This document shows positions 14,201 to 25,030 of a DNA stretch of 64,000 bases, piece after piece. The first letter of the stretch is position 1, and each line of letters begins with the position of its first letter. Made by a program: the position numbers and the translations under genes. Below the pieces are notes generated by a model that worked only from the letters and a program-made list of their open reading frames with translations, was not told the origin of the DNA and did not search any database. Source of the DNA: Selaginella tamariscina (Eukaryota; Streptophyta; Lycopodiopsida; Selaginellales; Selaginellaceae); contig PUQB01000366.1 of assembly GCA_003024785.1 (NCBI GenBank), positions 62,001 to 126,000 on the forward strand, read 5' to 3'.

Positions 14201-15888
14201 TTTTTTTGTCGAAGACGTTTGCAAAAATCAGCATACTGCTTTGGTAAGGTAGGAGGAACATGAATAGAAACTTCCTTAGCAGAGCAAGGATAAACTATGA
14301 TCGCGAACACGGATGCTAGATCATGTCGGCTATCTTTCTTGAACTGCTTCAAGGTGATATGCGAGACTTGAAGTGGAGGAGGAACTGGAACAGGATCGAA
14401 ATCAAAGCGTGTGGCCAGAGTTGAAACAGCTGGGAAACTGTTCATGAAACGTTCTCTCCAACTAGGATCCACCAACTCAATCCATGACAAATCAAGGATA
14501 ATTGTAGAGTTCAGAATAGAAACAACACTGAAAGAGATGTTGCACACAGCATCACAAGCAACGACCTCAACGAACTCTGTGTCATTTATTACCACTCCAG
14601 ATTTGATATCTCGTCCATCAACGACTCGTACAGAACCAGGAGTCTTCAAAGGATGTAGACGAATCTCGTGCTTGATAGCAAAATTCTTGTCGATGAAATT
14701 TGCGTTCGCTCCACTATCCACCAAAGCTTTATCAAATAACTCTACCTTTGGCATCTTCAGCTGCACCGGAACATGGAACGGCTTGCACACCTTCGTGGAT
14801 GGAATGGATCTAAGATGAGGAAGGGAAGATGTTTTGAGTGAAGAGCCTTGAGGAACATGAGTTGTTCCACAACAATTCAGCCGGACGGCTCCTATTTGGG
14901 CTGGATCTTCTCATTTCCCGGCAGCACAGCAAACGAGCTTGCTTTGGACGTCATGATAATTCTCCAACTTGTGGTACGGGTCCTCACAGTACAGACAAAG
15001 CTTGTACTAAATCCCCTTCTGGCGTTCGATTGGCAAAAGCTTGCCTCGACGTGATTGCCCTAATTCCATCGAGGATGGTTCTACTGAGGAAGAATGATGG
15101 ATTAGCAGATGAAGAAAACAGGGATTGGAGAAATGGAAGAAGACGGCACCGGGAAGAAAGAAGGATGTCAACATTCTTGTTTCCACTCGATCAATTGGTT
15201 GTCACAACAAATTGCCAACTCTATCATGCTGGTGGTTTCCAGAATAACAAAATTCAGGAACATGTCTTTGATCTCGTTTTGCAACCCCGACCGAAAAACC
15301 TGCTTGAGAGCACTATCTCCCCAGGTGACATCACAAGCAAGGTGTTGGAACTTCGACGCGTACTCTACTACCGACATACCCCCTTGGTGAAGCTTGGTGG
15401 GTTTGGTAATGGCAACACTCTCACAATCCACGATACTGAACATCGCCGTGAACCGTTCCACAAACTCCTCAAAATTCCTAAGGATCGGATTATTATTTTC
15501 CAGCAAGGCTGAAAACCACGAAAGAGCAGAACGGAAAGCAGCGACCTGATCAATCTGACCTTAATAGGTTATGTGCTGTAGCGCCTCAACTACATCACAA
15601 TTCATAGACAAACTTGATTGAGAAAACCTCGGAACTTCGATTGGGTACCATTGAATTTTTCGGGCATGCTTGATCTTCGGCTCTAGAGAATTTGCACGCT
15701 ATCAAAGCTGATCATTCTCCAGGTGTAATTGTTCAATCTACTGCTAGAGGGTAGCAACTTGTTCACGAAGAGCATGCTCAGACATGATGAGTCGAAGAAG
15801 AAATCGAAAAGAAAGAAAGAAAGAAAGAAAATGGGATCGATAAACAAGCAGGAGCAAAAGCTTGTCACTACCTCAGAATCATTTAAAC

Positions 15889-16238
15889 TATCACGGCCTT
15901 GTGCAAAGGGCGAAACCTTCAGAACAAGGGCAAAACCTTTGAGTTGAAAGGAGGAGATTGTATTCAAAGAAGAAATGAATACAAAATGAAACACAAGGCC
16001 GAAGACTGGTGTTAAATGATTATGAGAAACCTGGAATTGGGAACCCTATTTTATATTTTCCTGAGGATTGTGTGGTCCACAACTGGTTTGGAACATGCAT
16101 ATGAATATATGCCTTGTTGTTGATGGGTGTAATTCAGCATCTAGGATTATACGGACAAGTTGGCTAACATATGTGTGTTAGCGGAAAGGTTATGGGTTCA
16201 AGTCCTGTGAAGTTAAAAAATAACCCATAATCTTTATA
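15889..16238 (-). repeat. 5' LTR of the gypsy fossil
   Basis: Diverged partner of the LTR at 10862-11211; the two share most of their sequence apart from substitutions and small gaps. No clear target-site duplication could be read at the outer edges. Confidence 0.78.
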
Positions 16239-16489
16239 ACTATTCATAACAAACAAGTTTGTTAAAACTTCTATGTTTGTACATTAAAATAAAAATAATA
16301 TTAGTATGTAAAATAGTCAGTTCATACTTAACCTTAATTTGTTTCTAGGTTAGGTTAAATCATCATCAAACTCAAAACTTACTTATAAAGTTTAAATCTC
16401 CTAAATGGTCGAGACCTGTGAGGTAATTAGCTATTTCCATATACAACAAAAGATTATCCTACTAATTGATGACTCTACTACTTCCTCAG

Positions 16490-17150
16490 CTTCATTATGC
16501 TCATGTCTATTTCTTGTTCAAATCAATAATATCACTATTAATGTATGCTCCATCATAATTGATTAAGAAGTTGTGAAGAATACAACAAGTCGTTACTATA
16601 ATAAACGCATCCTTACAAGGCTAATATGTTTGCAAAACTTGAAATTTCCCTTCCAAGATGCCAAAAGTCTTGCTCAATCTATACATGACAATTTGAAAGT
16701 TCTTTGCTAAAGTTAATTTTGAGGTATGATATACAAACATAAATTAAATTATGATTGAAACATAGAGTTTTTAATGAGTTTGTTTATTCGAAAATTAAAA
16801 ACCTGAATAATTTGATGATGTTTGTGTATGTAAAATAAAGTCGACTGTTATTTCGTTTGAATTACTATAGCTTAATGCTTGAATTATGAACTGGATAAAC
16901 AATTCTATGCATTTTACACAGCGAAATAAAGATAGGACATATGCTTGGATTCTCCTTATTCTAATTAATAAGAAGGGCACAAACGAATATACGTAGGTTT
17001 AATGCGTGAGGTGTTGCTAATTCAACAAGTAAACTAAAATGAAATGTTAGACCACCCCAATTTGAGGTATATAAAGAGGGCATCCTACCTAGATTTCATA
17101 TAGGTTAGGATGTTGGGACAACATAGTCAACTTACCAATAAATGCACGTT
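16490..17150 (-). pseudogene. PIF/Harbinger transposase relic
   Basis: On the minus strand, 16560-16740 reads SKTFGILEGKFQVLQTY and then KDAFIIVTTCCILHNFLINY in a nearby frame. These match the conserved C-terminal part of PIF/Harbinger (DDE_Tnp_4) transposases, where a motif like ERTFGVLKGRF precedes CCVLHNF. A weaker upstream piece near 17030-17110 (MPSLYTSNWGGLTFHFS) resembles the preceding region, with about 250 bp of unrelated AT-rich DNA between. Stops and frame changes make it a dead DNA-transposon remnant. Terminal inverted repeats were not found. Confidence 0.6.
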
Positions 17151-17426
17151 ATAACTAAAGTGGGCATGATACGTGAAAATGGGAATATAAAATAAATTAC
17201 TAATTAATACTTAAGTTTTAATTATTAATTAATCATTTAATTAATATGTAATTAAGCCTTAAATTATTAATTAATTAATTAATCCTTCAATAACCTTACT
17301 TAGTAAGGAATATTCCTAAAATATCTTAGAATATTCATATTATTCTAAAAATAGTTTACAATAATGAAGAAATACTATCAAACATAATTACAAATGAAAT
17401 CATTTTCTTATCAACATGTTAATTTT
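17151..17426. other. AT-rich spacer between PIF relic and HAD gene
   Basis: Very AT-rich, with runs of TTAATTAA-type repeats near 17215-17285. It holds the 3' flank of the HAD phosphatase gene. No gene seen. Confidence 0.6.
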
Positions 17427-18600
17427 TTATAAATACTTTCTTTCTATCATACAAAGAAATCTTTTCATTTTGTCTAAATCATCACTCTCCGGATTAATCA
17501 AATCATTTTGGTCAATATCTTGATGTTGTTGCCACCACTTAACACTCTCACGAATGCAATTGGGAGTTGCCATCCTTGTTAATACATAAGATGTGATAAG
17601 AGAAGGTCTGCATAAAGGCTCATCTAAAAACTGACGTTCCTTAAGAATAATATTATAAAGCGCCCGGTTGCTATCCTTCATTTTATAAAATTCAATATCA
17701 CGAGAAAGAAAAGCTTCAGGAAATGTATGATACGGTGGATACTGCTCACAAAAATTTTCGAGATTCTTCTTTCTGAGGCACGTATCCAAGTAGTTCACTA
17801 GCTCATCCATGATATCGGTATCAGAATATGGATCGAAAGTGATTGGATGAATACAAGCAATGTTTTGGTTGAGCATAGCCTTCTGAGGAGAGTCGTCTAC
17901 TACTAAGATATGTGCATTCTTCATTATCCTTAAGCGACTGATCTCCCCATGAGTCCCAATTATTCTTTCATTCTTGAAGAAGTATGGCTTGCTTTCCTTT
18001 CTTATATTGTGAAATTCGAGAGGTTTATAACACATTCGCTGGTCAAAAATCCAATCTTTACGAATCACCTCTTCTGCAACACTACAATGTTTCTTAAGTA
18101 AATTCAACAGCGGTGTTAAGTTATGAATCTGCATGCATGACCAAATCCCCACAAGCGCACCCATCTCCTTAAGCTTTTGAAAGAGACGATCCAACCCTGG
18201 ACGAAAAATAATATCATATCGAAATTTACCATGACAAGGAATGAAATCTCCTTGTTTGATTTCTTTTTTCTATCCTCGGGCCTTTGTCGATGAAGCAGAA
18301 CACCATTGACATCCAACAACACAATATGGCCATGAGTAACATGAGATAGCGTTGCCTCTTGAATACTTTGCAAATCACTTGTTTGCTCCCTTTCACATTT
18401 ATCCGTTGCCACTATCTCGTTGCCTATCCCTTCATCATTTAATTGTACATCATCCTTACAAGATTCAGATATTGCATGCGCTGAAGAAATTGATTTCGGA
18501 ACTGAAGCCAATAAAAATGATGATGAAAAACTGAAGTGGCCCCCATGGTAACGATGTTTTGAGCTGCATTATTATCCATTTCCTGCATGAACTCTGTCAT
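17427..18600 (-). CDS. HAD-family FCP1/NIF-like phosphatase
   Basis: A minus-strand gene whose protein has the NLI-interacting-factor (FCP1/SCP) fold of the HAD superfamily, which normally removes phosphate from phosphoserines. It reads HIVLLDVNGVLLHR (catalytic loop, near 18325), then RPGLDRLFQKLKEMGALVGIWS (18110-18200), then ILVVDDSPQKAMLNQNIACI (near 17880), the conserved DDSP stretch, and a C-terminal tail to the stop at 17427-17429. The usual DxDG loop is DVNG here, so the second catalytic Asp is Asn; the protein may be inactive or altered, as in other DVNG-type plant relatives. ATG codons at 18598-18600 (MTEFMQEMDNN) and 18577-18579 are candidate starts; an upstream exon is possible because GCATGAG/GTAAGAG at about 18645-18660 looks like a donor. 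Near 18260-18280 the frame changes by one base inside a run of A, and another change is needed near 18520. Confidence 0.75.
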
Positions 18601-18871
18601 TCTGACATGTGGCACAAGAAATTGTCGCCAAACCCCTCTCTTACCTCATGCAATGCTGAAAATCCATGTTCTCAATTATTTCATTACATCTGCAAAATGA
18701 TAATTAGCTGACCTTAAAATTATCAAGGTATATTATTTACCTTGTTAATGTGTGACCCATGTTTGAACTAAAAGCTTCATTAATCCTTGAGAATTTATTT
18801 TCTGTACAAATATAAAAGAAATATACAAAAATGCCTTATGTTACACTCATTTACAACTATTCATCACTCTA
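18601..18871. other. Spacer between HAD gene and ParB gene
   Basis: Contains a possible short upstream exon of the HAD gene (about 18650-18697 on the minus strand, between TTTTGCAG and a GTAAGAG donor). Otherwise AT-rich with nothing recognisable. Confidence 0.4.
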
Positions 18872-21800
18872 TCAATTCATTATCAATTCTTCTTCGCTAT
18901 TACCTTCTGAGTGAGGCGAAGAAGGTCTAAGCCGCTTGTGAGATGGTTCAAGATCTTCTGCATCTTCTATTGATGTTTCCATGGGTCCTGGAGTGTGCGA
19001 ATGTTCTGTACTCCTCGAGATAACTTCCGGTCTAATATCTGATTGAGTTCGTTCTCAGACTCCGAGATTGAACCAGATTCACCTTCAGAGCTATCGCACT
19101 TATCTGGAGGGAACTTTCTCAAATACGCCTTTATGGATTCGTTGGGGTACTCAGTTGAGACCCAATCTATCCACTTGTTCAGGTCCTCAACCATGGTCTT
19201 ATCCTTTCAACGGCAAACACACATGTATGCCGAAGGTAACACTCCTTCAAGACGGACCCCCTAGTGCAGTAGTCAAAAACCCACGCATCACTGTGAGGAC
19301 CCCTGATCAAGTTGACGATGCTCCGTGCCGCTTGACTTGTAATGTTTGGATAACGTACATTGCCGAATACGTCACTCATACCTATCGGTGTATCGGATGG
19401 AGGTTCAGGGCCGTTGGAGTGCAAACAGATGCCTGGCCAGTCATTTGGAAGCTTGAAATTGTTTGGCGCATTCCTAACAACCAAGTGAACAACAGTATCA
19501 ATGCACTTGGGATTAGCATCGTTCATATAAAATCCTGTCCAACGATGTCTATTCTTCTTGGCGAAGGCGAAGGCAAAAGTATCGGTGACATGAGCAAGAA
19601 TCAAGAAATAAATACCTGAAAAAGTAGGTATCAGTGAAGAGCGCAAGCATGAATTCAATAATAAATACCTTCTATGTATATGCTTGCACGGCTAAGTTTC
19701 TCCACCAGATCCTCTAGTGCCCTATCTGTCGAAAGATTTTTTGACACCCGCCGATCCATCACGAACAATTGAAACGGTTTCCTACAAGCAGTGATGTTAC
19801 CCCATAAAGTCTCCGAATCTAACAACAAACATCTGTAGGGCTTGTCGTGATTCGTAGCATCCTCCTTTATAAGGTTCAATTCGGTTCTCCGCTGCTGAAG
19901 GACTGCCATAAGAGAAGGCGTCATCCCAATGTTCTCCTTTTTGGCGTTGGCGTGCAATAGATTCTTGCCTAGATCTTCCGATTGGTTCACCCATTCGACA
20001 AGCATATCATCGTTCGTCACATGCAAATATTTGCTGACCTCTTCATATGTTGAAGTCGAGGTCCAACCCAGTTTGTGGCAGTGTATTCCCAACCACTCCT
20101 TGAAATGCCTGACCGTCTTCAACTCCATTGCCTTGAGATGAAAAGGAGAGGTTGGGCTGCTGTTATTAATTTGTAGTTTGCCATCGATCACCAAATCAGC
20201 CAAGACTTCCATCTCCTCCATCGTTGTTCCATTTAAAGGCTTCAACCATGTGAGCTTGAAATCGTTGTCTACATCCTTTGTAGATTGAACAGACTTAGCC
20301 TTCGGCGTCTTACTGGGTTTCTTTGCAGACTTTTCTGAGGGCTCCCCTTCACTTGTCTGCTTCTTCTTCAGTGTTCCTTTTGAAAAGGATTCCATAATCC
20401 CCAACCATTTGGCAAAGATCCTATCTTCGGGGCAAGAAATCAACATCATCAGAAAGGATGTTTCCTTCCCGCCCACCTGGGCAAAATCAACTGCTGCAAT
20501 TTCTTCAACTCTCTGAGGAAAAAGACAGATTAATATACCGGCGAGATAAATCCCGCCCAAACAATTTGCTTACCCGGTATTCCGCAGATTGTGTATTCCC
20601 TGCGGTAGCTCTTTGTGGTCGCTGAAGAGATTCCCACACGGCTCGCGTGTGTTTAAACTTCTCCCATATTTTGCTGTTGTAGTGGTTGGTGTCGGCAGCG
20701 TCCCATTCCGCCGATAACTTATGGTACTGCTCGATTGTGAGATTCGGCTTAGCTAAAAACGCCGATCTTTTTGTCAGCTTCTCACGGGTATGCTCGGAAA
20801 GTTTTGTTGCCATCGTTCCTTTGTTGTGTTCATCGAGAAGTCGTTGGGCTGCCGTTATTGTGTGCTGGCCACTAATGATGTAGTACTTGATAGATTTTAT
20901 TCTCCGTCTGAATCTTCATGAGTTGTTCTGGTGTTGTGATCCAGACTTTGTCAGCCCTTCCTTCTTTCATAGTATGGACACAAAACAGCATTATGTGGAA
21001 CGGTATAAGAATTGTCGTCCTTCATCTTCTCCATGAGCTCAGCTACACGTTCCTGGTTGAGTGGCCTGTAATTGAAGTTTGGGTTGACGCTGCAATATTT
21101 AACCCTACAAGGATAAATCTTATCATCCAACATCATTTCCTTGTGACTTATTGCAGCATGAGATGCCACAGGTGCAGCTGACAAAACGATTGATGATTTT
21201 CTTTTGCGATCCGAATCAACATGTGTGATCCCCGACTGCAGCTGTTCTAGTGTTCTCGGCACACTCTTCCAGCTCCCGAAGCTTCCTAAGCAAATTGAAC
21301 GTGATCTGTAGAGAACCTGAGACCGAGCCACCCTCTCAATCTCCTTATGATGTCGCTGTGTTCTTCTTCAATGTGAAGAGGGAAGATTGCTCCACTTGCT
21401 GATTTTCTGTATTGTGAAGCAATATCTCCTGACAATACACCTACTCGATGAGTCTGAAGATCTTCGAAGTAGACATCCAGATGGATCCCCTCCATAGATG
21501 GGCTTTCGTTGAGTTGAAGAAGAACTCCAAGGTCAACATCATTAGTGAACACGTGAACGTCATTATCCACAAGTCGACAAAACCACCCGAATTAATGTTG
21601 TAACTGACGACCTCTGGATCCGAGAACGTGACATTGGATGGAACAAGGCATATCTGTCGAGCATCGTCCAATCTGGGTTCGCAGCCTGCTTTCGGGTGCT
21701 TGACTAGCGAATCTACTTTCCATTGTTTTGCTTGTCCATGAGATGTGACAGAGGTTAATTTGACAGCAACCATGGTTGCTCCAATGCGCTTCCCATTTAT

Positions 21801-22008
21801 CTTAAAATATGGCCAAGTTGATTCCAGAATCCCCCTGCCCATCTCTTCTCCTGCTCTTGTCTTTAATGTCACCTCAATTCCACATCTGAATACAAAAATG
21901 ATTAGTTCAAGTATCCGAGTATAACAGATTTTATTTTAATTCTTACCCAGAATTTGACGACGACTCCATACTAATGACTCGATCTCCTTGTTTGATCAAA
22001 TCGTCCTT
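18872..22008 (-). CDS. ParB-like domain protein with methyltransferase-like C terminus
   Basis: Four exons on the minus strand: 21947-22008, 20574-21885, 19669-20512, 18872-19615, all with GT/AG borders and matching phases. Order of parts: an N-terminal region without known match (about 200 residues); a basic linker (DSDRKRKSS); a ParB-like domain from DKIYPCRVKYCSVNPNFNYR through RVAELMEKMKDD to YYIISGQHTITAAQRLL, where SGQHT stands for the usual GxHR; a long middle part with a lysine-rich stretch; then LLLDSETLWGN, in the place of the catalytic DPPW/Y motif, and later WVFDYCTRGSVL followed by FAVE, resembling the SAM-binding motif I and its acidic partner. Motif IV before motif I is the order of beta-class DNA amino-methyltransferases. 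The tail is acidic with HKRLRPSSP. The DPPW site and the motif I glycines are not canonical, so activity is doubtful. Several one-base frame changes (near 19010, 19205, 20855, 20950, 21310, 21570) interrupt it. ParB is more secure than methyltransferase. The first exon or start was not found. Confidence 0.55.
20540..20557. repeat. Array-type palindrome inside a ParB-gene intron
   Basis: GGCGAGATAAATCCCGCC lies inside the 61-nt intron 20513-20573. It is the same 18-mer as one variant copy in the array at 23555-23572. Confidence 0.85.
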
Positions 22009-22112
22009 CTGCAAAATAATACACTATAAATATAAATTATATAAAAACGCACACACACTTGTATAAACCCGAATATACAAAAATAATACACAGAGAGAAG
22101 TAGACGTAATTA

Positions 22113-22198
22113 ACTGTCCGAAGCTCACATTTGTGTTAGTGCAAAAGAAAGATAACATTTCGTTTTAGAACCACCACAAATGTGAGCTCTGGACAGTT
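22113..22198. repeat. 24-bp stem inverted repeat (hairpin)
   Basis: AACTGTCCGAAGCTCACATTTGTG (start 22113) is repeated in reverse complement at 22175-22198 with two mismatches, leaving a loop of about 38 nt. It sits between the ParB gene 5' end and the palindrome array. It could be a small hairpin RNA, a short inverted-repeat element or part of a regulatory leader. Confidence 0.7.
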
Positions 22199-22307
22199 TT
22201 ACATAGATTCCTAGCTTTTACTCGAAATATTATGATAAGATGATAAAAGTAAATAAAATGAGATATGCAACTTATATATACTAATACACATATATATTCA
22301 CATGGAA

Positions 22308-23838
22308 GGATTAATCTCGCCACCCCTTCAATGCCTCCTGAAAGAGTGGGCGGGATTAATCTCGCCACCTTTCTGGAGGCCTTGAACGGGAGTGCGGAAT
22401 TAATCTTGCCACCCTTCTCGGTCTCAGAGAGAACTGGGCAGGATTTATTTCTCACACCCCTTCAGTGACTCCAGAAAGGAGGCGGGATTAATCTCGCCCA
22501 CCATGTAAGGGATGGTTAAATGAATTTCCCCACCCTTCCCATTCTCTCCATTGGTATGTTGTAAACCTTCTACGTCTCAGACAGAAACGTTTGGGATTGG
22601 TCCGACTCACCAATGGAGAAAAAAGGAAGGGTGGCGGGATTCATTCCTCCAACAGGCATTGAAGACTCGGCGGGATTAATCCCGCCGGACGCCAATTCCT
22701 CGCGAATCGGCGGGATTAATCCGCCGCCTAGGCACTTCAGGCAGGCCAATGGCGGCGGGATTAATCCCGCCCGATTCCGGCAGGGCATTGGCGTCCGGCG
22801 GGATTAATCCCGCCTAGGCCCTTCACTCGGGCCTTAGTCGGCGGGATTAATCCCGCCGAACGCCAATGCCCTGTGCGAAATCTTGCGGGATTAATCCCGC
22901 CGCCTAGGCCCTTCAGGCAGGCCAATGGCGGCGGGATTAATCCCGCCCGATTCCGCGCAGGCATGCGTACGCGGCGGGATTAATCCCGCCCACCATGTAA
23001 GGGATGGTGAAATTAATCCCACCACCCTTCTCAGTTCCCTCCATTGGTATTTTGTAAACCTTCTCCGTCTCAGACAGAGTTAGTCGGGATTGATTCAACA
23101 TACCAATGGGTAATGAAGGTTCGGAGATTAATCTCGCCACCGGGTAATGAAGGTTCGGAGGCTAATCCCGCCGCCCTCTCGTAAATCATGCGCTCACACA
23201 TATATATTGGCTGCGGCATTTTTGAACAGGGATGGGTGGGGCGGGATTAATCCCGCCGCTTATATCCTGCGGAAGTGCCTGAGCGGCGGGATTAATCCCG
23301 CCGCCCTCCGCGAAGGGCATGAGCGTGGGGCCGGATTAATCCCGCCGTTCATGTCCTGCGTGAATTCCCTGGGCGGCGGGATTAATCCCGCCGCTCTACG
23401 ACAAACCGAAGAGCGGCGGATTAATCCCGCCGCCCATGGCCTGCGTGAGGGCCTCGCGGCGGGATTAATCCCGCCGCCCATCCCCTGTAAATGCCCTGCG
23501 CGGAATCCGGCGGGATTAATCCCGCCCATTAGAACCTTCACACAGGCCATTGCCGGCGAGATAAATCCCGCCGCATTCCGCGCAGGGCATGGGTGAGCGG
23601 CGGGATTAATCCCGCCGCCGAGGCCCCTCACGCAGGTTATGGGCGGCGGGATGAATCCCGCCTCTTCGGTTTGTCGTAGAGCGGCGGGATTAATCCCGCC
23701 GCCCATAGCCTGCGTGAAGGGCCTCGGCGGCGGGATTAATCCCGCCGCCATGGCCCCAACCATATAGCGGCGGGATTAATCCCGCCGCCGAGGCTATAAA
23801 CCTATAGCGGCGGGATTAATCCCGCCGCTCGAGGGGCT
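22308..23838. repeat. Palindrome array A (about 22 copies of GGCGGGATTAATCCCGCC)
   Basis: An 18-bp perfect palindrome recurs at a regular step, for example starts at 22754, 22797, 22840, 22884, 22930 and 22973, then from about 23241 to 23810; the usual step is 43-46 bp. The spacers are GC-rich and partly shared. The left edge (22308-22500) and the middle (22990-23180) hold degenerate copies such as GGCGGGATTAATCTCGCC. Some spacers are reverse complements of others: 23394-23413 pairs with 23662-23681, so the right part is itself a large inverted repeat centred near 23538. Open frames seen in it (repeats of GGINPA or GLIPP) are by-products of the repeat, not genes. Confidence 0.95.
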
Positions 23839-23876
23839 TAGAGAGATAAAAACACACACATATATATGTGTGTGTG

Positions 23877-23907
<31 letters not shown>

Positions 23908-24543
23908 GTATGTATAGGAGTGTACGTGTGTGTGCAAGAGATAGATAAATAAATAAAATTATACAGTACTGGTACACCTAATATATGTGTGTACATAGGT
24001 ATATATATGTGTGTATATGTATATCGTGTGTATGCGTGTGAGCGAAACAAATAAAATCATACAGATAAACAAACACACACACACACATATATATACACAG
24101 GAGTGTGCGTGTGTGTGCGAAAGATAAAACTAATAAATAAATAAAAATTATACAGATAAACACACACATATATATGTGTGTATATAGATATATAATCTAT
24201 AGAGAAAGAGAGAGAGTCTGTGAATATATAAGCATATATATAAACTAGTGTTGTATGTATGTATATATGTATATAGGTATATATATATGTGTATATGTAT
24301 ATTGTGTGTATGCGTGTGTGAGCGAAACAAATAAAATCATACAGATAAACAAACACACACACACACACACATATACATACACAGGAGTGTGCGTGTGTGT
24401 GCGAGAGATAAAACTAATAAATAAATAAAATTATACAGATAAACACACACATATATATATGTGTGTATATAGATATATAACCCATATGAATATATAAGCA
24501 TATATATAAACTAGTGTTGTATACTATTTGTTAATATGCATTG

Positions 24544-24611
<68 letters not shown>

Positions 24612-24675
24612 GCAGTGCGCGTGTGTGTGGGAGAGATAGATAATAAAAAAAAATTTACAGATACTGGTACACATA

Positions 24676-24730
<55 letters not shown>

Positions 24731-25030
24731 GCAGTGTGCGTGTGTGTGGGAGAGATAGATCAATAAAAAAAAATTTACAGATACTGGTACACATAATGTA
24801 TGTATGTATATATGTATATAGGTATATATATATGTGTATATGTATATCGTGTGTATGCGTGTGTGAGCGAAACAAATAAAATCATACAGATAAACAAACA
24901 CACACCCACACACACATATACATACACAGGAGTGTGCGTGTGTGTGCGAGAGATAAAACTAATAAATAAATTTATACGCATACTCCTATACATATATACA
25001 TACATACACACACACACACACACAGATCTC
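23839..25030. repeat. Microsatellite block with larger tandem units
   Basis: Long (GT)n, (AT)n and mixed runs, for example 24546-24609. On top of these is a larger repeat of about 170-200 bp, marked by AGCGAAACAAATAAAATCAT at about 24043, 24322 and 24867 and by GATAAAACTAATAAATAAAT at about 24124, 24411 and 24953. A second unit (TTTACAGATACTGGTACACA) occurs at about 24654 and 24774. No gene; open frames here are artefacts of the repeats. Confidence 0.9.

Larger units (their letters stand above)
10862..16240 (-). mobile_element. Ty3/gypsy fossil with both LTRs
   Basis: Two direct repeats of about 350 bp (10862-11211 and about 15889-16238) start with TGTCACGACC or a close variant and share the phrase GGCCGAAGACTGGTGTT. 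Between them, on the minus strand and in gypsy order, are gag (about 15170-15990), a retropepsin with an LVDSGANANFID site (about 14400-14750), reverse transcriptase ([19 protein letters not shown] near 13900), RNase H (FVEADASDFAIGGV near 13280) and integrase pieces (about 11700-12500). The two LTRs differ at many bases and the coding part is broken at well over ten places, so it is an old, dead copy. Integrase and the C-terminal part are the most eroded. Confidence 0.85.

Noticed and set aside
22265-23763. Open frames with repeated INPA/LIPP peptides in the palindrome array
   Set aside because: They arise from translating the 18-bp repeat; they occur on both strands and in several frames with no start, splice or domain support.
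22308-23838. CRISPR-like array of repeats and spacers
   Set aside because: Repeats are perfect palindromes in a plant nuclear context, spacers are themselves repeated and inverted, and no cas-type gene is present.
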